10,725 nucleotides of DNA from JAQBDA01 sp032124675. Lineage in GTDB: Bacteria > Chloroflexota > Anaerolineae > Anaerolineales > UBA4823. A model generated the notes under the pieces. The model saw only the letters and a program-made list of their open reading frames with translations. It was not told the origin of the DNA and did not search any database. Of this stretch, positions 7,413 through 10,725 are shown piece by piece. The first letter of the stretch is position 1; the number at the start of each line of letters is the position of its first letter. The stretch covers positions 1 to 10,725 of the forward strand of contig JAQBDA010000191.1 of NCBI GenBank assembly GCA_032124675.1, in the 5' to 3' direction. The translations under genes were made by a program, and so were the position numbers.

Positions 7413-7453
7413 AACGCTGCTCGCGGAGGATAATCTTCCTGGCGAGCAGCGTT
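7413..7453. terminator. Bidirectional intrinsic terminator between convergent proS and SCP2 genes
   Basis: AACGCTGCTCGC (7413-7424) and GCGAGCAGCGTT (7442-7453) form a perfect 12-bp stem. The interior GGAGGA/TCTTCC (7425-7439) can extend it with one G-U pair around a TAA loop. The + strand continues GGTATTT, and the - strand continues TTTAATT. It lies 42 nt after the proS stop and 18 nt after the SCP2 stop, the expected place for a shared terminator. Confidence 0.8.
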
Positions 7454-7471
7454 GGTATTTCCGTCTTCGGA

Positions 7472-7801
7472 TCAGCTCATCTTAAAAAAGCTGGTCAGCT
7501 TCATCGCCAGGTTGAGATCACCAGCCAGCATAAGCTTGCCCTGCATAAAATACTGCATGCCGTTGGCTTTGCCTAGCAGTACATCGCGGAAGTCTTCTGC
7601 ATCTGCGGTGAGGGTCATTTTGGGATTCTCCGCCTCTCCCTCGGCAACTGTGCACCTGCCATCTCCGATATCAATGATCCAGTCACCGCCCTGGTCACCG
7701 GTCAGGTGATACTGGATAACGGCCTCGACTCCTTCTGCAGCATCGGGCATGAAGGCTTTTTCGTGGTTGCGGACAAGCTGCTCTACTGTAATGTCAGACA
7801 T
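7472..7801 (-). CDS. Stand-alone SCP2 (sterol carrier protein 2) domain protein
   Basis: A 109-residue cytoplasmic protein that is essentially one SCP2 domain, a hydrophobic-ligand pocket that can bind lipids or fatty acyl chains. The family pattern is visible: a strand pair DWIIDIGDGRCTVAEG (40-55), then MTLTADAEDFRDVLLGK (62-78), and the terminal QGKLMLAGDLNLAMKLTSFF segment (87-106), which gives the family its G-K-x-x-x-x-G-D signature. The start is supported by AGAGGA, read from + positions 7811-7816, 9 nt upstream. It lies 40 nt downstream of the thiolase stop and is probably the last gene of the beta-oxidation cluster. A role in presenting acyl-CoA or lipid substrates is inferred from position; small SCP2 proteins also occur in other settings. 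Confidence 0.88.
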   Translation of the reverse strand: MSDITVEQLVRNHEKAFMPDAAEGVEAVIQYHLTGDQGGDWIIDIGDGRCTVAEGEAENPKMTLTADAEDFRDVLLGKANGMQYFMQGKLMLAGDLNLAMKLTSFFKMS

Positions 7802-7841
7802 TGTATCTATTCCTCTTGTTATCGTTGTCCAATTCTATGGC

Positions 7842-9044
7842 TCAATTCAGATTCTCGAATATCCCGGCAGCACCCATACCTCCGCCGATACACATCGTGA
7901 CCAAGCCGAACTGCACTTTTCGGCGCTGCATCTCGTACACCAGCTGGGTGGTCAGTTTTGCGCCAGTACAGCCGAGCGGGTGACCTAATGCGATCGCTCC
8001 CCCGTTGACATTGGTAATCTCATCATTCAATCCTAACTCCCGGATCACTGCCAACCCTTGGGCGGCAAACGCTTCGTTCAGCTCTATCAGCCCGATATCA
8101 TTCAGTTCCAAACCGGCGAGTTTGAGCGCTTTTGGCACTGCAACTACTGGTCCGATCCCCATGATCTCGGGTGGTACGCCTCCCACTGCAAACGAGACAA
8201 AACGCGCCAAGGGCTTCAGACCCAGGCTATCAGCTTTACCTCGTGACATGATGATCACGCCGGCTGCTCCATCCGACATTTGTGAGGAGTTTCCCGCAGT
8301 GACCGTGCCGCCCTCTTTGAATGCTGGTTTAAGCTTACCTAGTGCCTGCAGGCTGGTATCTGCGCGCGGGCCTTCGTCGCGTGCAAAGACGAACGACCGA
8401 CGGTCCTGACCGCCGTTAGAGCCTGCTTCTACAACTTCGACCTCAAGCGGCACGATCTCGGGGTCGAAACGGCCTGATTCAACTGCCGCCACAGCGCGCT
8501 GGTTGCTGCGCAGGGCGAATACATCCTGGTCTTCCCGGCTGATGCCGTACTTGACCGCCACATTCTCTGCAGTCAGCCCCATACTGGTAAAGGCTTCTGG
8601 ATATTTATCCGCCAGATATGGCATGGGGGAAAATTTGAAACCGGTCATGGGCACCATGCTCATCGACTCCGTGCCGCCGGCAATCGCCACCTCAGTCTGT
8701 CCCGCCATGATCGAATACGCCGCGTGGGCGATGCTCTGCAGGCCGGACGAGCAGAAGCGATTGATGGTCTCGGCAGGCACCGAGTCCGGCAAACCTGCTC
8801 GCAGGGCAACCATGCGCGCCATATTCATGCCTTGCTCCCCCTCCGGGAATGCGCAACCCAAGACGACATCGTCTATCTCTGCCGGGTCTAAACCTTCTGC
8901 CCGGCGCAGCAGCTCACCGACCACTGCTGCCGCCATCTCATCCGGTCTGGTCGTTACAAGGCTGCCGCGTTTCGCCTTCCCAATCGCGGTGCGCGCTGCC
9001 GCAACGATGACGGGTTCTAGACTATTGTTGTTGTTATCACTCAT
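7842..9044 (-). CDS. fadA: Thiolase (acetyl-CoA C-acyltransferase), FadA-like
   Basis: Catalyses thiolytic cleavage of 3-ketoacyl-CoA to acetyl-CoA and a shortened acyl-CoA, the last step of beta-oxidation. The biosynthetic direction is also possible in this fold. The 400 residues are full length. The nucleophile Cys is C98 in RFCSSGLQ. NEAFAAQ (323-329) and GHPLGCTGAKL (354-364, with H355) follow, and the second catalytic Cys is C385 in CIGGGMGAAG. A strong AAAGGAG, read from + 9053-9059, sits 8 nt before the ATG. The N-terminus has an AAC-rich run encoding four Asn, which is probably unstructured. The FadN-like gene lies upstream on the same strand and SCP2 downstream. FadA rather than an acetoacetyl-CoA thiolase is preferred because of the fadN neighbour. 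Confidence 0.93.
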   Translation of the reverse strand: MSDNNNNSLEPVIVAAARTAIGKAKRGSLVTTRPDEMAAAVVGELLRRAEGLDPAEIDDVVLGCAFPEGEQGMNMARMVALRAGLPDSVPAETINRFCSSGLQSIAHAAYSIMAGQTEVAIAGGTESMSMVPMTGFKFSPMPYLADKYPEAFTSMGLTAENVAVKYGISREDQDVFALRSNQRAVAAVESGRFDPEIVPLEVEVVEAGSNGGQDRRSFVFARDEGPRADTSLQALGKLKPAFKEGGTVTAGNSSQMSDGAAGVIIMSRGKADSLGLKPLARFVSFAVGGVPPEIMGIGPVVAVPKALKLAGLELNDIGLIELNEAFAAQGLAVIRELGLNDEITNVNGGAIALGHPLGCTGAKLTTQLVYEMQRRKVQFGLVTMCIGGGMGAAGIFENLN

Positions 9045-9092
9045 TGCGCTATCTCCTTTGTACAGGGAAGAACAAAGATGAAACGGATATAA

Positions 9093-9506
9093 CTATTGCC
9101 CTTTATCGGATATCCAGTTCATCTGACCTTTCCGTGAATTATCATAAACTTTCCGGACATATTGAGCTTTCGGTCCAAAATTCATAAGCAAACCAACTTC
9201 GATCAGCGTTGCTTTGAGATAATTTAACAGCTGGGCTTCGTGTTCTGCTAGGCTGCTTGACTGCCTTCAGCTCGATGATGACAGTAGAATCAACCACGAT
9301 GTCTGCTGCGTAATCACCTATCAATATCCCATCATAGAGTACTGGTATCGATTTCTGCTGCTCTACATGTAAACCAATTTTCCGCAGTTCGATCACAAGG
9401 GCATTCTCATAAACATTTTCGGAGAAACCATAACCCAATGGTTATAAACTTGATAATATGCACCGATAACCTTCTCAGTTAGCTTGCTGTGTTTGCCTTC
9501 AAACAT
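9093..9506 (-). pseudogene. GxxExxY-family (PD-(D/E)XK-like) gene broken by two compensating frameshifts
   Basis: On the - strand an ATG at 9506-9504 opens a frame reading through TEKVIGAYYQVYNH to about 9438. The family signature then continues in the next frame: LGYGFSENVYENAL (a literal G-x-x-E-x-x-Y), ADIVVDSTVIIELKAVKQ with the D and E-x-K of a PD-(D/E)XK nuclease fold. At about 9251-9252 the homology returns to the first frame as LAEHEAQLLNYLKAT, LIEVGLLMNFG and VRKVY, ending at TAG 9095-9093. A missing T in CATTGGG (9440-9434) and an extra C in CAGCCTA (9255-9249) explain both shifts. Without them the gene encodes about 137 residues, near the usual family length. Its function is unknown even in intact members. 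It interrupts the fadN-fadA pair. An intact-looking 98-codon ORF (9438-9142) is only the middle portion, plus out-of-frame tail. Confidence 0.82.
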
Positions 9507-9531
9507 CTTCAACCCGGATTACTATCAAATT

Positions 9532-9550
9532 ATCCGTAAAATCCGTGTCC
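9532..9550. repeat. Short tandem ATCCGT repeat at the edge of the GxxExxY pseudogene
   Basis: ATCCGTAAA (9532-9540) is followed directly by ATCCGTGTC (9541-9549). The inverse word CGGAT occurs nearby at 9515-9519, so the stretch can also fold weakly. Related words (ACGGAT at 9083-9088, CGGATATCC at 9107-9115, TCCGTG at 9131-9136) lie at the other end of the pseudogene. The unit is short and degenerate, so this may be coincidence or the remnant of a repeat family. Confidence 0.4.
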
Positions 9551-9552
9551 AA

Positions 9553-10725
9553 TTAATTCCTCAACGGCTTTCCGGTCTGCAGGGTATGCCACATGCGCTC
9601 CTGGGATTTCTTCTCCCCGGCCAGGGAGAGGACTGCCTCCCGCTCCAGATCGAGGATGTACTGCTCGCTGACCCCGGTAGGGCTGCTCAGATCGCCGCCG
9701 GTGAGGACATAAGCCAGCTTGCTCGCCACTAAAGCATCGTGCTCTGAAGCATATCCACCTTCTTTGAGCATATAGACCGCCACCTTCAACGCGGCCAGTC
9801 CCTCTCGCCCGGCAGCATAGATCTTCTCCGGAATAGGCGGTGTGTATCCCTGAGCCACCATGTTCAGCACCTCACGCTTGGCTTCCGCCAGCAGGTGGTC
9901 GCGGTTCATGATGACCCGGTCGCAGGGACCGAGGATACCCATCTGGCGCGCTTCCTCGGCACTTGTCGCCACCTTCGCAAGACCGATCTGCTCGAAGGCG
10001 CGCTGTAGATAGGGAATATCGGTGGCGTTTTTGGTGCGCATGGCGGGGTTGAGCACCCGGCGCATCATCTCTTTGGTGCCGCCCCAGGCCGGGATCACAC
10101 CGACGCCAAACTCAACCAGACCGGTATACAGCTCCGCTGCAGCGACAATCCGGCTGGCGTGCATGGACATCTCTGCACCACCTGCCAGGGCCAGACCGGC
10201 CGGCGCAACCACCACCGGTTTGGGGGAGTAGCGCATGTGCATGTGCAGATCCTGACCTTTGCGGATTCCTGCCTCGATCTGGTCCCACATCTCATTCTGT
10301 GAGCCCATAACGATCATGAACAGATTCGCACCGGCGCTGAAATTATCCGCATCATTCCCGATCACCAGTCCTTCATAATCCCGAGCCAATATATCCAGAG
10401 CCTCGATCACCATGTTGTGGATATCGTCATCGAAAGTATTCATCTTGGTGTTAAACTCGACACAGATTACTCCATCTCCAAGATCGAGAAGAGAGGCGCC
10501 TGGATTACGTTTAATCAGACCGCCTGTGGGTTTCAGCTCGCTCAAAACCAGGATGGCAGGATTGGGAGGGATGGTATCATAAGCACCTGCAGAAGGATTG
10601 AAGATCGCCTTCACCCTGCCGCCCTCAGACTGGTAGAAGGTCTCATACCCGGAGGATAGCATCTCCTCCACCCAGGCTGCCGGAGGGAAGCCAGCCGCTT
10701 TCATGGCTGTGACAGTCTCCGCCAC
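9553..10725 (-). CDS. fadN: FadN-like 3-hydroxyacyl-CoA dehydrogenase/enoyl-CoA hydratase, partial (5' end outside window)
   Basis: This is the C-terminal 390 residues of a bifunctional beta-oxidation enzyme with the FadN domain order: dehydrogenase first, enoyl-CoA hydratase last. Residues 1-75 of the visible part are the end of the dehydrogenase region and linker. SLLDLGDGVICVEF (78-91) opens the crotonase fold. VIGNDADNFSAGANL (121-135) supplies the oxyanion region. The two catalytic glutamates are likely E185 in ALAGGAEMSM and E205 in GLVEFGVGVIPAWGG. The tail EREAVLSLAGEKKSQERM to GKPLRN is typical of FadN C-termini, so the stop at 9555-9553 is genuine. The GTG at the window edge is most likely an internal codon; the whole protein should be near 800 residues. 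It is upstream of fadA on the same strand, as in the B. subtilis fadNAE operon. Confidence 0.92.
   Translation of the reverse strand: MAETVTAMKAAGFPPAAWVEEMLSSGYETFYQSEGGRVKAIFNPSAGAYDTIPPNPAILVLSELKPTGGLIKRNPGASLLDLGDGVICVEFNTKMNTFDDDIHNMVIEALDILARDYEGLVIGNDADNFSAGANLFMIVMGSQNEMWDQIEAGIRKGQDLHMHMRYSPKPVVVAPAGLALAGGAEMSMHASRIVAAAELYTGLVEFGVGVIPAWGGTKEMMRRVLNPAMRTKNATDIPYLQRAFEQIGLAKVATSAEEARQMGILGPCDRVIMNRDHLLAEAKREVLNMVAQGYTPPIPEKIYAAGREGLAALKVAVYMLKEGGYASEHDALVASKLAYVLTGGDLSSPTGVSEQYILDLEREAVLSLAGEKKSQERMWHTLQTGKPLRN

Noticed and set aside
8503..9081. 192-codon + strand ORF opposite fadA
   Set aside because: A Ser/Ala/Arg-rich shadow of the thiolase reading frame with no domain features.
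9142..9438. Intact 98-aa GxxExxY protein
   Set aside because: It lacks the conserved N-terminal helix and its C-terminal 30 or so residues are out of frame; conserved sequence for both is found in another frame, so it is a fragment.

Overview
This is a chromosomal window of moderately high GC with standard bacterial genetics. Its left 7.4 kb reads rightward and its right 3.3 kb reads leftward. The gene content fits an anaerobic or facultative Chloroflexota bacterium, most likely an Anaerolineae relative. That assignment is an inference from protein character, not from a marker gene. The relevant features are a hydrolase of a type I associate with that group, a single-ORF LarC, an archaeal-type ProRS, and a FadN/FadA beta-oxidation pair.

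Left to right on the + strand: (1) a membrane-anchored alpha/beta-hydrolase gene that is broken by an in-frame TAG and also carries a Gly-to-Val change in its nucleophile-elbow motif (186-1043); (2) a compact larE-larB-larC cluster (1131-3889) encoding the three enzymes that build the nickel-pincer nucleotide (NPN) cofactor, with no LarA-type user enzyme or LarD in view; (3) a promoter overlapping the larC stop, then a roughly 220-nt leader that can fold, then two adjacent prolyl-tRNA synthetase genes of different evolutionary types: an archaeal/eukaryotic-type enzyme (4138-5577) and, 21 nt later, a bacterial-type enzyme with a complete editing insertion (5599-7371). A perfect 12-bp terminator stem at 7413-7453 separates these from the convergent right-hand block.

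The right block, on the - strand, is a fatty-acid beta-oxidation cluster. It holds the 3' half of fadN (hydroxyacyl-CoA dehydrogenase/enoyl-CoA hydratase, running off the window), a broken GxxExxY-family gene, fadA (thiolase), and a stand-alone SCP2 sterol-carrier-like protein. The GxxExxY gene can be rebuilt to full length by allowing two compensating 1-nt indels. It sits between fadN and fadA and has short ATCCGT repeats at one edge.

The points most worth following up are the tandem pair of unlike ProRS genes with its structured leader, the three-cysteine form of LarE in a cluster lacking larA, and the two decayed genes. I found no CRISPR array, tRNA, rRNA, transposase or phage gene.
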